Assembly (NCBI GenBank): GCA_902573465.1
Contig: CACGJX010000001.1
Coordinates: 142,271 to 206,270 of the forward strand
Reading direction: 5' to 3'
From: an uncultured Pelagibacteraceae bacterium
GTDB lineage: Bacteria > Pseudomonadota > Alphaproteobacteria > Pelagibacterales > Pelagibacteraceae
DNA: 64,000 nt
Below, one piece after another: positions 44,608 to 53,391 of this stretch (positions are counted from its first letter, which is position 1; each line of letters begins with the position of its first letter). The translations under genes were made by a program, and so were the position numbers. The notes beneath the pieces were generated by a model. The model was not told where the DNA came from and searched no databases. It saw nothing but the letters and a program-made list of their open reading frames with translations.

Positions 44608-47265
44608 AGACTTAATTTTTTCAAAAGCTTCATCAATTTTGCTCTTATCTTGACCCCCTGCTTGAGCAAAATCTTTTCTACCACCGCCGCCTTTTCCACC
44701 AACTGTCTCTGATCCTAATTTTGCAAATTTTACTGCATCATATTTATCAACTAATTTTTCGGTAATACCAACAGCCAAGCCAACTTTACCTTCACTGCTG
44801 GCAAATACAATTACAATGCCATCACCTAATTCTTTTTTACCATTATCAACTAATTTTCTTAAATCTTTAGGAGGTAAATCTTGCACTTTTTGAAATCTAA
44901 CTTTTATATTATTTATCTTATCATCTTTAATAATGTTTTTAGTTTTGTCTTGAAGGACTGAACTGACATTTAGTTGTTCAAGTTGTCGTGAAAGATTTTT
45001 TATAATTTCTTTTAAATCTTTATTATCAACATTTGGTTTGCCTCCAAGTTTAATAATTTGCGATGACAAATCTTTAATGGTTTCTTCATCTTTTTGAGTA
45101 GATAAAGTTGATAATTTTTCTTTATTTTTAATAAAATCCTCAAGTTGTTTATCTCTTAGAGCTTCAACTCTTCTAACGCCCGCAGCAATAGACGATTGGC
45201 TTACAGTTTTAAATTTTCCAATATCACCGGTATTTTTGACGTGTGTTCCTCCACATAACTCTGTTGAAAAGTATGCTTCTTTTTCTTTTCCCATAGACAC
45301 GACACGGACTTCTTCTCCATATTTTTCACCAAAAAAAGCTAGCGCTCCTTTTTCGATTGCAGCCTTTGGAGTCATAATTCTTGTTGTTACCTCAGAACTA
45401 TTTGAAACATATTCATTAACTAATTTATCAATAATTACTAGCTCTTCATCAGTAATTGGTTTCATATGACTAAAGTCAAATCTTAATCTATCTGGAGCAA
45501 CTAATGATCCTTTTTGCATAACATGTTTACCTAGAGTTCTTCTTAATGATTCGTGGAGTAAGTGTGTAGCAGAATGGTAAGCTTTTAGATTATCTCTTCT
45601 CTCTACATCTATTTTCATTTCAACTACATCATTAATTTTCATTTCTCCAGTTTTCAAAGATCCGTAATGAACAAATAAGTCTCCAAGTTTTTTTTGTGTA
45701 TCTTCTACTTCAAAAACAGAATTACCAGAAACAATTGTACCTTTATCTCCAAGTTGTCCCCCTGACTCTCCATAAAACGGAGTTTGATTGGTAATGATCA
45801 TTCCTTCTTCACCAGAAGATAAAGATTTTGTTTCTTTGTTATCTTTAATTAGGTTTAATACAACACCCTCAGACTGATTAGACTCGTAACCTAAAAATTC
45901 TGTTGGACCAGTTTTATCTTTAATTGAGAACCAGATTGCTTCCTCAGAACTATCCCCAGAACCTTTCCAATTCTTTTTTGCAAGTTCTTTACTTTTTTTC
46001 ATTAATTCATCAAATTTCTGATGATCAACTTTTAAAGATTTATTCTTTAAAATATCTTCAGTAAGATCTAATGGAAAACCATAGGTGTCATATAATTTGA
46101 AAGCGACATCCCCAGGTAAAACTTTGTCTATTTTTGCAATTTCATCATTCAAAATTTTGATACCTCTATCTAGTAAAACTAAAAATTTTTCCTCCTCCAT
46201 TCTTAAAGTTTCTTTGATCAAAGATTGAGACCTTTCAAGCTCTGGATAGTTTCCTGACATCTCGTTTTTTAATGAGTCAAAAATTTTATAAAAAATTGGT
46301 TCTTTAGATCCTAATAAATGAGAATGTCTCATTCCTCTTCTCATAATTCTTCTTAAAACATATCCACGACCTTCATTTGAGGGTAAAACTCCTTCGGCCA
46401 AAAGAAATGAGCTTGCTCTTAAGTGATCAGCAATTACTCTAAAACTTGATATATTCTTGTCTTCTTGTTTGACTTTTGTTGCTTCAGATATTGAGCTTAT
46501 TAATTTCTTAAAATGATCAGTTTGATAATTATCATGTGTGCCTTGTAAAAGAGCAGCAATTCTCTCTAATCCCATTCCTGTATCAACAGATGGTTTTGGT
46601 AAATCTATTCTTTTTTCTTTTGAGACTTGCTCATACTGCATAAAGACCAAATTCCAAATTTCAATAAAACGATCTCCATCTTGATCTTTGGTTCCAGGCA
46701 GTCCACCTTTTAAGTGATCACCATGATCATAAAATATTTCTGAGCAAGGACCACAGGGACCAGTTTCACCCATTGACCAGAAGTTATCCGATGTTGCAAT
46801 TCTAATTATTCTGTCATCACTAAAACCTGCTATTTTTTTCCAGAAATTAAAAGCCTCATCATCTTCATTAAAAACAGTTACATAAAGCCTATTTTTATCT
46901 AAACCAAAATCTTTGGTGATTAAATTCCATGCAAGTTCAATTCCTCTTTCTTTAAAATAATCTCCAAAAGAAAAGTTTCCCAACATTTCAAAGAAAGTAT
47001 GATGTCTTGGTGTATAACCAACATTTTCTAAATCATTATGTTTACCACCTGCTCTAACGCATTTTTGTGAGGTAGTAGCCCTTTGATAATCTCTTTTTTC
47101 TAGACCAGTAAATACATTTTTAAACTGAACCATCCCTGAATTAGCAAACATTAAGGTTGGATCGTTATTTGGGACTAAATTGCTAGACTCAACAATCTTA
47201 TGATCATTTTTTTCGAAGTATTTAAGAAACGTACTTCTTATTTCATTTAATGATTTGTCCGCCAT
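44599..47265 (-). CDS. alaS: Alanyl-tRNA synthetase
   Basis: An 888-residue enzyme of normal length. It has the class II aminoacylation core ([46 protein letters not shown]). The editing domain carries [12 protein letters not shown] and [13 protein letters not shown], and the C-Ala domain ends [21 protein letters not shown]. It charges tRNA-Ala. It lies downstream of recA, the common alphaproteobacterial order, with a hairpin between the two. Confidence 0.97.
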   Translation of the reverse strand: MADKSLNEIRSTFLKYFEKNDHKIVESSNLVPNNDPTLMFANSGMVQFKNVFTGLEKRDYQRATTSQKCVRAGGKHNDLENVGYTPRHHTFFEMLGNFSFGDYFKERGIELAWNLITKDFGLDKNRLYVTVFNEDDEAFNFWKKIAGFSDDRIIRIATSDNFWSMGETGPCGPCSEIFYDHGDHLKGGLPGTKDQDGDRFIEIWNLVFMQYEQVSKEKRIDLPKPSVDTGMGLERIAALLQGTHDNYQTDHFKKLISSISEATKVKQEDKNISSFRVIADHLRASSFLLAEGVLPSNEGRGYVLRRIMRRGMRHSHLLGSKEPIFYKIFDSLKNEMSGNYPELERSQSLIKETLRMEEEKFLVLLDRGIKILNDEIAKIDKVLPGDVAFKLYDTYGFPLDLTEDILKNKSLKVDHQKFDELMKKSKELAKKNWKGSGDSSEEAIWFSIKDKTGPTEFLGYESNQSEGVVLNLIKDNKETKSLSSGEEGMIITNQTPFYGESGGQLGDKGTIVSGNSVFEVEDTQKKLGDLFVHYGSLKTGEMKINDVVEMKIDVERRDNLKAYHSATHLLHESLRRTLGKHVMQKGSLVAPDRLRFDFSHMKPITDEELVIIDKLVNEYVSNSSEVTTRIMTPKAAIEKGALAFFGEKYGEEVRVVSMGKEKEAYFSTELCGGTHVKNTGDIGKFKTVSQSSIAAGVRRVEALRDKQLEDFIKNKEKLSTLSTQKDEETIKDLSSQIIKLGGKPNVDNKDLKEIIKNLSRQLEQLNVSSVLQDKTKNIIKDDKINNIKVRFQKVQDLPPKDLRKLVDNGKKELGDGIVIVFASSEGKVGLAVGITEKLVDKYDAVKFAKLGSETVGGKGGGGRKDFAQAGGQDKSKIDEAFEKIKSLI

Positions 47266-47314
47266 ATTTTTAAAATACAGCTTTTTTGTTCTATGTCTAG
47301 ATAACGATAGGGGG

Positions 47315-47339
47315 AAAGGCGCTTATAATAAGCGCCTTT
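47315..47339 (-). terminator. Perfect 11-bp hairpin between recA and alaS
   Basis: AAAGGCGCTTA at 47315-47325 and TAAGCGCCTTT at 47329-47339 are exact reverse complements with a three-base loop. The hairpin lies 25 bases past the recA stop. The U-tract on the - strand is only the TTT inside the stem, followed by C residues, so termination may be partial. Confidence 0.7.
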
Positions 47340-47363
47340 ATAATTTAAAGATGACCTTTAATT

Positions 47364-48512
47364 CTAGTTCTTTTTAGTAGGAGTAGTCTCTTTTGCAGCC
47401 TCTTCTTTTTCAGCTACTTTCTTCTCCTTTTCAATTTTTTCAGGACTTAATGGATTTCCTTCAATTTTCTTTGAAATCACACCAGCTTTTTCTCTAATTG
47501 CCATTTCTATTTCTGCAGCAACTTTAGGATTTTGTGCAAGATAAGTTTTTGCATTTTCTCTACCTTGACCAATTTTCTCACCTTTATAAGCATACCAAGC
47601 TCCTGATTTTTCAATGATATCAGCTTTAGCACCTAGATCGACTAACTCGCCCATTTTGCTAATACCTCTTCCATACATCAAATCAAACTCGACAACTTTA
47701 AATGGTGGTGCAACTTTATTTTTAACCACTTTAACTCTTGTAGTATTTCCAATGATTTCATCTTTGTCTTTGATTGCACCAATTCTTCTAATGTCCATTC
47801 TTACAGATGAGTAAAACTTAAGTGCGTTACCACCTGATGTTGTTTCTGGACTTCCAAACATAACTCCAATTTTCATTCTGATTTGGTTAATGAAAATCAT
47901 CATTGTGTTTGTGTTTGAAATTGAACCAGTTAATTTTCTTAAAGCCTGACTCATTAATCTTGACTGAAGACCAACATGATGGTCTCCCATTTCACCTTCA
48001 ATTTCAGCTTTTGGAGTTAAAGCTGCAACTGAGTCAATTACGATAACTGAAATAGAGCCTGATTTTACTAGTGTATCTGCTATTTCTAAAGCTTGTTCAC
48101 CAGCATCTGGTTGTGAAATTAAAAGCTCTTCAGTATTTACACCTAATTTTTTTGCGTAAACTGGATCTAAAGCATGCTCAGCATCAACGAATGCACAAAT
48201 TCCACCAGCTTTTTGAGCTTCAGCAACAACTTGTAATGCTAATGTTGTTTTTCCAGAAGACTCTGGTCCGTAAACTTCAATAATTCTTCCTTTAGGTAAA
48301 CCACCAATTCCTAAAGCTAAATCTAAACTTAAAGAACCAGTAGATATCGACTCGATATCCATTGCTCTTTTTTCACCAAGCTTCATCACAGAACCTTTTC
48401 CAAAATTATCTGTGATTTGGCTAATTGCTGCGTCTAAAGCTTTATTTTTCTCTTTATTATCCAATTCTTGATCTTTACTAGATTTAACTACTTTTAAGTT
48501 ATTTTTAGTCAT
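47364..48512 (-). CDS. recA: Recombinase RecA
   Basis: A 382-residue recombinase with Walker [24 protein letters not shown] region ([12 protein letters not shown]), Walker [20 protein letters not shown]1 [19 protein letters not shown] and L2 [19 protein letters not shown]. It drives strand exchange and activates self-cleavage of SOS proteins such as UmuD, encoded about 3 kb away. The tail is charged and repetitive ([18 protein letters not shown]). An SOS-like operator lies upstream. Confidence 0.97.
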   Translation of the reverse strand: MTKNNLKVVKSSKDQELDNKEKNKALDAAISQITDNFGKGSVMKLGEKRAMDIESISTGSLSLDLALGIGGLPKGRIIEVYGPESSGKTTLALQVVAEAQKAGGICAFVDAEHALDPVYAKKLGVNTEELLISQPDAGEQALEIADTLVKSGSISVIVIDSVAALTPKAEIEGEMGDHHVGLQSRLMSQALRKLTGSISNTNTMMIFINQIRMKIGVMFGSPETTSGGNALKFYSSVRMDIRRIGAIKDKDEIIGNTTRVKVVKNKVAPPFKVVEFDLMYGRGISKMGELVDLGAKADIIEKSGAWYAYKGEKIGQGRENAKTYLAQNPKVAAEIEMAIREKAGVISKKIEGNPLSPEKIEKEKKVAEKEEAAKETTPTKKN

Positions 48513-48562
48513 TTTTTGCCTCTTTTTTTAATATTTTTGTCACTCGAATCATGCTTATAAAT

Positions 48563-48577
48563 GTACACATTTTGTTC
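48563..48577 (-). promoter_or_regulatory. SOS-like operator upstream of recA
   Basis: On the + strand this is GTACACATTTTGTTC, one mismatch from the alphaproteobacterial LexA pattern GTTC-N7-GTTC (GAAC-N7-GAAC on the recA strand). It lies 51 bases before the recA start, inside the expected promoter region. It agrees with the site before umuD at 11 of 15 positions. Confidence 0.55.
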
Positions 48578-48619
48578 TCATTGGCAAGATTTATTTATTT
48601 AAGCCTAAAAAAGCTAATT

Positions 48620-49915
48620 TTATCTCAATTTAAGATATTCGCTATTGAGCAATCCAATAGATTTTAAAAGATTAAACTGCGAAAGAATGTAGTTTCTCTC
48701 TGAATCTGCTAACGAAATCTGAGCATTCAATAATAAAGAGTTAGACTGAATAACTTCTAAAGTGGTTCTATCTGATCCACTATTATATTCAGCTACAATT
48801 CCCTCATTTGCGATTTCTGCAGCATTCACCTGAGCTCTTACTGAATTAAGTAAACTTTTGTTTGATTGATAATTTGACCAGGCACTAGCAACATCCGTTT
48901 GATTTTTTTTGATCATATTATTTAAAAGAAGATTTTTTTGTGTCTCCAAACTTTTATTTTTATTCAAATTTGCATAATTCTTTCCACCTGAAAAAAATGG
49001 CCATGTCACTGTTGCTTTTAAAGTATCTTGCTCTTTTTCGTCATAAGTAGAACTTAGATCATCCGTTTTTGATCTATCAAAAGATAAGGTTGCTGTTGGA
49101 GCTAAATCAGATCTTGCACTTGTTGTATCTTTTTTTGATTGTTCATATTCAAGTTGAGCTATAATTAAATCTGGATTACCTTTTTTTGATATCTCTATTG
49201 CAGAATTTAATTCATTGGGTAAATTAACTATTGTGATAGATGATTTATCTAGTGCCTCTGCATCATTAATAGTCCCAATCACATTTTCATAATTTAGCTT
49301 ACTGGTTAAAAAATCGTTTTCAGCTTGGATTAACTTTGCTTGTGCCCCAGCTAAAGAGGACTCTGATTGAGCAACATCTGATAAAGATATATTACCTCGC
49401 TCAAGCCTAATTCTATCTGTTTCGACCTGTCGATCTAACAGGTTAACATTGGATTTATTAATCTTAAGTTTTTCGTTTGCTGAAATTAACCCCGTATAAG
49501 CCTCAATTGATTTATATAGAATTTCTTGCTCTTTTTTTAAAAGCTTTGCTTTAGCTAATTCAATGCCAATTTTACTTTTACTTAATTCAGCACCTCTTCC
49601 AAAATCTATTAATGTTTGGGTAATTGTCAATGATTGCACAGTTGGGTCTACATCTGAAATCGTTGCATCTGTTCCGTTCTGATTGGTTAATTTATTGGTG
49701 TCCTCTGAGCTTTTACTTCCACTCAAAGTTACTGATGGTAAATATGAACTAATTGAAATTTTTAATTCTTGCTCAGAAATGTTTAGGCTTTCTCTTTCAG
49801 CATTTAATTCATTGTTATCATTATAAGCTTTTTTTAACGCTGCAGAAAAAGTTTCAGCATTTGCATTATTTAACAAAAATATAAAACTTGTAATTATAAA
49901 TAAAATCCTAATCAT
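48620..49915 (-). CDS. tolC: TolC-family outer-membrane efflux protein
   Basis: A 431-residue outer-membrane channel with a signal peptide (FIITSFIFLLNNANA). Two long repeats of coiled-coil/beta type are seen, with VTLSGSKSSEDTN in the first barrel part, SLTITQTLIDFGRGAEL, and TVTWPFFSGGKNYANL in the second. The family pairs with type I secretion and RND efflux pumps. No inner-membrane partner gene is adjacent. It overlaps the glycerate kinase gene by four bases. Confidence 0.87.
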   Translation of the reverse strand: MIRILFIITSFIFLLNNANAETFSAALKKAYNDNNELNAERESLNISEQELKISISSYLPSVTLSGSKSSEDTNKLTNQNGTDATISDVDPTVQSLTITQTLIDFGRGAELSKSKIGIELAKAKLLKKEQEILYKSIEAYTGLISANEKLKINKSNVNLLDRQVETDRIRLERGNISLSDVAQSESSLAGAQAKLIQAENDFLTSKLNYENVIGTINDAEALDKSSITIVNLPNELNSAIEISKKGNPDLIIAQLEYEQSKKDTTSARSDLAPTATLSFDRSKTDDLSSTYDEKEQDTLKATVTWPFFSGGKNYANLNKNKSLETQKNLLLNNMIKKNQTDVASAWSNYQSNKSLLNSVRAQVNAAEIANEGIVAEYNSGSDRTTLEVIQSNSLLLNAQISLADSERNYILSQFNLLKSIGLLNSEYLKLR

Positions 49916-50835
49916 TTCTTTTTATATACAGCAGATTTAATTTGATGGTTACTATTTAAATTGAATATAACAGATGCATATTTCGGCATATTTTTAAACA
50001 TGTTTTGAGTAATTCTTTGATAAGTTTGCATAAAATTTAATACATCTTCTCTACTCATTATTTTTGATTTCACTTTGCTTTGAACCCAAAGTTTCCTCTC
50101 TTGTTTTAATCTCCATTTTTGTAACAAGCTAAAATTTTTTGCTTTTAGATAAACCAAACAATTTAATTGTGAATATAAGTTTTTATATTTTGATTTTAAT
50201 TGGTTGTTAACATATTTTCTCCAAATCTGTTTTTGATCTTTTGCTTTCTCCAATGAATTAATTGTTTTCTTTAAAGTATTATTTTTTTCTGATTTTGCTC
50301 CAACACACCATCCTTCAAAAATGATTACATCTGGTCTCTTTTTTAAATCGTACCATTTCTTTTTATTATACCTGTCATCGATAGCTTTATTAAATGTTGG
50401 TAATTTTAATCTGTTGAATTTCTTACTTTTTGACTTTTTAAAAAAATTTAACATCATATTAATGTCATGTGTTCCGGGCACGCCTCTAGTTAAAAGCATA
50501 GGATGAACTCTTTTTGATAAATTTATTCGCTCTTTTCTTGTTTTATAGAAGTCATCTATTGAAATTCTAAAAACATTTAATTTAAAGTATTTTGTTAATA
50601 TAATTCTGATTAAAGAACTGATTGTGGTTTTACCGGTTCCTTGTCCTCCTGCTAATCCTATAAAATACGGTTTTTTTTTATCAGCTTTTTCACTGATCCA
50701 AAAACATAGAGGAATTAAGAAAGATTTAATCATCCTTTCTTTATTTTTGAATTTATCAGCTTTTGTCTCTTGAGATTTAATGAACTTTAAACAGTCTTTT
50801 TTTACCCTACCAAAGCATAAACTAAATTGTTGCAT
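49912..50835 (-). CDS. D-glycerate 3-kinase-like P-loop kinase
   Basis: A 307-residue kinase with Walker A IGLAGGQGTGKTT. It also has RISIDDFYKTRKERINL, the substrate loop HPMLLTRGVPGTHDI, and IIFEGWCVGA. This combination is that of plant/fungal-type D-glycerate 3-kinase (GLYK) and its bacterial relatives, related to phosphoribulokinase and uridine kinase. It would phosphorylate glycerate, linking glyoxylate/serine carbon to glycolysis. It starts six bases after the GFA-family stop region. Confidence 0.8.
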   Translation of the reverse strand: MQQFSLCFGRVKKDCLKFIKSQETKADKFKNKERMIKSFLIPLCFWISEKADKKKPYFIGLAGGQGTGKTTISSLIRIILTKYFKLNVFRISIDDFYKTRKERINLSKRVHPMLLTRGVPGTHDINMMLNFFKKSKSKKFNRLKLPTFNKAIDDRYNKKKWYDLKKRPDVIIFEGWCVGAKSEKNNTLKKTINSLEKAKDQKQIWRKYVNNQLKSKYKNLYSQLNCLVYLKAKNFSLLQKWRLKQERKLWVQSKVKSKIMSREDVLNFMQTYQRITQNMFKNMPKYASVIFNLNSNHQIKSAVYKKK

Positions 50836-50840
50836 GAAAA

Positions 50841-51215
50841 TTATTTTTTGTCTAAAGGATGATTTTGACCATCGTTTACTGGAACATCTTTGATATCAAA
50901 AGTATTTATTTCATCAATACACCCAACATTAAATCCTGTCATCGCTGGATTTATTCTTGGGTTGTGATGGGTATAAATTCCACAATCTGAGCAAAAGTAA
51001 TGTTTGGCAACTTTTGAATGAAATTGATAAAGTTTTAATTTTTCTTCACCTTTAACAATTTTAAAATCTTCATTTTTTACCATAGACATAATTGCTCCTT
51101 TTCTTTTACAAATAGAACAATTGCATTTTATTACTTTTGCTAAGTCTCCCTCTAAATTTATTTCAGCTTCTATAGCACCACAATGACACGATAGTTTTTT
51201 CACTATTCTCCCCAT
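50841..51215 (-). CDS. GFA/CENP-V family zinc protein
   Basis: A 124-residue protein with the GFA fold. Zinc cysteines are in LSCHCGAIEAEI, IKCNCSICKRKG and HYFCSDCGIYTHH. Family members were first named glutathione-dependent formaldehyde-activating enzymes, though most have no proven activity. A link to formaldehyde from the methylamine genes is speculative because the genes are 40 kb apart. It overlaps the cupin gene by 13 bases. Confidence 0.82.
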   Translation of the reverse strand: MGRIVKKLSCHCGAIEAEINLEGDLAKVIKCNCSICKRKGAIMSMVKNEDFKIVKGEEKLKLYQFHSKVAKHYFCSDCGIYTHHNPRINPAMTGFNVGCIDEINTFDIKDVPVNDGQNHPLDKK

Positions 51216-51553
51216 TTTCCATGAAACTCATAAACTACTGCAGGTTTATCACCTACTACCCAACCATCATGACCTGGTTCTATTGAATATGCATCTCCAG
51301 CCTTATAAGTTAATTCAGTTCCATCATCATGTTTTGCGCAAACTGCTCCTGAAACAATTACACCTAGATGTTTTGCTTTACAGCTATCTGTGCCAACTGT
51401 TGGCTTAATGTCTTGTGACCATTTCCAACCTGGCTGTAAAACTAATCTCATAACTCTTTGATCTCCTACTTTCACAATATCTATTTTAGCATTTTTAAAA
51501 TTCGTGTTACTTTCGTCTGGATTGTCAAAAGTTTTGACTTCAATTGAACTCAT
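51203..51553 (-). CDS. Small cupin-domain protein
   Basis: A 116-residue single cupin: LVLQPGWKWSQDIKPTVGTDSCKAKHLGVIVSG is followed by a second motif ending SIEPGHDGWVVGDKPAVVYEFHG. Only two or three histidines are available as ligands, so metal binding is uncertain. A strong AAAGGAGAAAAA ribosome site precedes the ATG. Function unknown; it is paired with a GFA-family gene. Confidence 0.7.
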   Translation of the reverse strand: MSSIEVKTFDNPDESNTNFKNAKIDIVKVGDQRVMRLVLQPGWKWSQDIKPTVGTDSCKAKHLGVIVSGAVCAKHDDGTELTYKAGDAYSIEPGHDGWVVGDKPAVVYEFHGKWGE

Positions 51554-51606
51554 TATTTTTCTCCTTTTATAATTAAATTAAAATTTAAAACTATCCTTGG
51601 TTGAAG

Positions 51607-51615
51607 TTATCCACA
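51607..51615 (+). promoter_or_regulatory. Perfect DnaA-box sequence
   Basis: TTATCCACA matches the consensus DnaA box exactly, in the divergent gap between the cupin gene and umuD. It stands alone with no box cluster or AT-rich unwinding array around it. It may be a titration or regulatory site, or chance. Confidence 0.35.
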
Positions 51616-51631
51616 AGCATACAAAATATAG

Positions 51632-51667
51632 TTTTGATGTTCACGTTTTGATTCACTTTTGATTCAA
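51632..51667 (+). repeat. Triple TTTTGAT direct repeat upstream of umuD
   Basis: TTTTGATGTTCACG (51632), TTTTGATTCAC (51646) and TTTTGATTCAA (51657) follow each other without gaps, at spacings of 14 and 11 bases. The repeats overlap the SOS-like site and a possible promoter (TTGATT at 51659-51664, 17-base spacer, TACAAC at 51682-51687). Confidence 0.6.
51639..51653 (+). promoter_or_regulatory. SOS-like operator upstream of umuDC
   Basis: GTTCACGTTTTGATT fits GTTC-N7-GATC, a LexA box reported for Rhodobacter, with one mismatch. It begins 69 bases before the umuD start and just before a likely -35 element. Its similarity to the recA upstream site supports a shared repressor. Confidence 0.55.
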
Positions 51668-51707
51668 TTACGGACTCAAAATACAACCTCTTGCGTGCAT
51701 TGTATAA

Positions 51708-52133
51708 ATGGGCTATAAATTAGAACAAAACAAGAACATGAAACTAACTATTCCCTATTATCTGCATAAAGCTGGTGCTGGTTTCCCATCACCTGCCACT
51801 GATTATATCGAAGAAGATATCGATCTGAACATGCATTTAATCAAAAATGTTCCGGCTACTTTTATTATCAGAGTTCAGGGAAAATCCATGGTTGATGTTG
51901 GGATTAATGATGGAGACTTATTGGTTGTTGATAAAAGTTTAAAACCAAAAAACTTTTCAACGGTTATTGCAAATGTTCATGATGAGCTTGTGGTTAAAAC
52001 TTTAGTTCAAGAAAGAGATAAAAAATTTCTATCATCTGGGTCTAAAGATTTTTCTAATAGAATTTTAATTAATGAAGAAGAAGATGTTTTTATTTGGGGG
52101 GTTGTGACTTATGTCATCCATTCTACGTACTAA
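51708..52133 (+). CDS. umuD: DNA polymerase V protein UmuD (S24 peptidase)
   Basis: A 141-residue self-cleaving regulator of translesion polymerase V. With the ATG at 51708, the cleavage-site Ala-Gly falls at residues 24-25 (KAGA|GFPSPATDY), the serine of GKSMVDVG at 60 and the lysine of LVVKTL at 97. These are the positions of Cys24-Gly25, Ser60 and Lys97 in the E. coli protein, which argues for this start over the internal ATG at 51738. The scissile residue is alanine rather than cysteine. It overlaps umuC by 23 bases and lies behind an SOS-like site. Confidence 0.92.
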   Translation: MGYKLEQNKNMKLTIPYYLHKAGAGFPSPATDYIEEDIDLNMHLIKNVPATFIIRVQGKSMVDVGINDGDLLVVDKSLKPKNFSTVIANVHDELVVKTLVQERDKKFLSSGSKDFSNRILINEEEDVFIWGVVTYVIHSTY

Positions 52134-53391
52134 AAAAATAGGCTTAGTTGATTGTAATTCTTTCTACGTTTCATGTGAAAGATTATTTAATCCAAAAATA
52201 AGAAAAAAACCTGTAGTTGTTTTATCCAATAATGATGGTTGTATCATTTCTAGATCCAATGAGGCAAAAGCTTTAGGGATCAAGATGGGTGAACCTTATT
52301 TTAAAGCAAAAGATATTATTATTAAAAATAAAGTTGAAGTTTTTTCATCAAATTATTCTTTATATGGAGATTTATCTAGAAGAGTAATGAGAACTTTAAA
52401 AAGATTTAATACTGAAATAGAAGTGTATTCAATTGATGAAGCATTTATAGATTTATCTAATTTTCCGGACTCAGAGGTTGAAAAAGTTGGAAGAGAAATT
52501 AGAGAGACAGTTTTACAATGGACTGGTATTCCAACTAGCATTGGTATCGCTAAAACCAAAACTTTAAGTAAAGTTGCAAATCACATTGCAAAGAAAAAGC
52601 AATCAGGAGTAACAAGTTTAATTGGTATTGAAAACTTAGATCCTATCTTAGAAAAAGTTGAAATCAATGATGTGTGGGGTGTTGGTAGACAACTTACGAA
52701 ATTTTATCAAAAGAACGGAATTTATAATGCAAAACAACTTAAGAATAAATCTAATACGTGGATCAAAAAATGTTCAAATGTTTTAAGTTCAAGAACTGCA
52801 ATGGAACTTAGAGGAGTGCCATGTATTAATTTAGAAACAACACAAACAAAGAGGAAGAGCTGTGTCGTTTCAAGATCATTTGGAAAAAGAATTGAAAAAT
52901 TTCAAGAATTAAAAGAAGCGGTTGCAAACTATTGTTTAAATGCATCTGAGAAAATTAGATCAGAGTCTTTAGTTGCAAAAGCAATTACAGTTTTTGTCAG
53001 AACTAGTCCTTTTCAAAGAGACTATGGTTATTATTCAAATGCAAAGACAATTGATTTTCCAATTGCAACAAATAACAGTATTGAAACTGTTAAAAATGCA
53101 GTTTCAATTTTAGAAAGTATTTTCAAAAATGGATATCGATATCAGAAAGCAGGTGTCATGCTTACAGGACTACGTAATGATGATGGAAGAAAAAATTTAT
53201 TTTCATCAGAAAAAGATGAAAAAATAAAAAGTTTAATGCGATCAATTGATAATACCAATTATAGATATGGAAGATCCACATTAAGTCTTGCAAGTGCAGG
53301 GGTTCATAAAAAATGGAACATGAGAAGACAGTATTCTTCTAAAATAGATACAGCTGATTTTTATTGCCTACCGACAATTAGGGCTACTTAG
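52111..53391 (+). CDS. umuC: DNA polymerase V catalytic subunit UmuC
   Basis: A 426-residue Y-family polymerase. The active-site strand is IGLVDCNSFYVSCERLF, the catalytic carboxylates are in EVYSIDEAFIDLS, and GIPTSIGIAKTKTLSKVAN and VWGVGRQLTKFY follow. The C-terminal domain carries KRKSCVVSRSFGKRI. It copies damaged DNA after binding cleaved UmuD. It is translationally overlapped with umuD, and its stop overlaps the opposite gene's by eight bases. Confidence 0.95.
   Translation: MSSILRTKKIGLVDCNSFYVSCERLFNPKIRKKPVVVLSNNDGCIISRSNEAKALGIKMGEPYFKAKDIIIKNKVEVFSSNYSLYGDLSRRVMRTLKRFNTEIEVYSIDEAFIDLSNFPDSEVEKVGREIRETVLQWTGIPTSIGIAKTKTLSKVANHIAKKKQSGVTSLIGIENLDPILEKVEINDVWGVGRQLTKFYQKNGIYNAKQLKNKSNTWIKKCSNVLSSRTAMELRGVPCINLETTQTKRKSCVVSRSFGKRIEKFQELKEAVANYCLNASEKIRSESLVAKAITVFVRTSPFQRDYGYYSNAKTIDFPIATNNSIETVKNAVSILESIFKNGYRYQKAGVMLTGLRNDDGRKNLFSSEKDEKIKSLMRSIDNTNYRYGRSTLSLASAGVHKKWNMRRQYSSKIDTADFYCLPTIRAT

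Noticed and set aside
50841..51215. Formaldehyde detoxification gene serving the methylamine pathway
   Set aside because: The GFA name is historical, most members lack this activity, and the gene is 40 kb from the methylamine block.
51607..51615. Replication origin at the single DnaA box
   Set aside because: There is no box cluster, no unwinding region and no dnaA, dnaN or parAB genes nearby.
51738..52133. Alternative umuD start at the internal ATG
   Set aside because: Only the upstream ATG places the cleavage site, serine and lysine at the positions found in E. coli UmuD.
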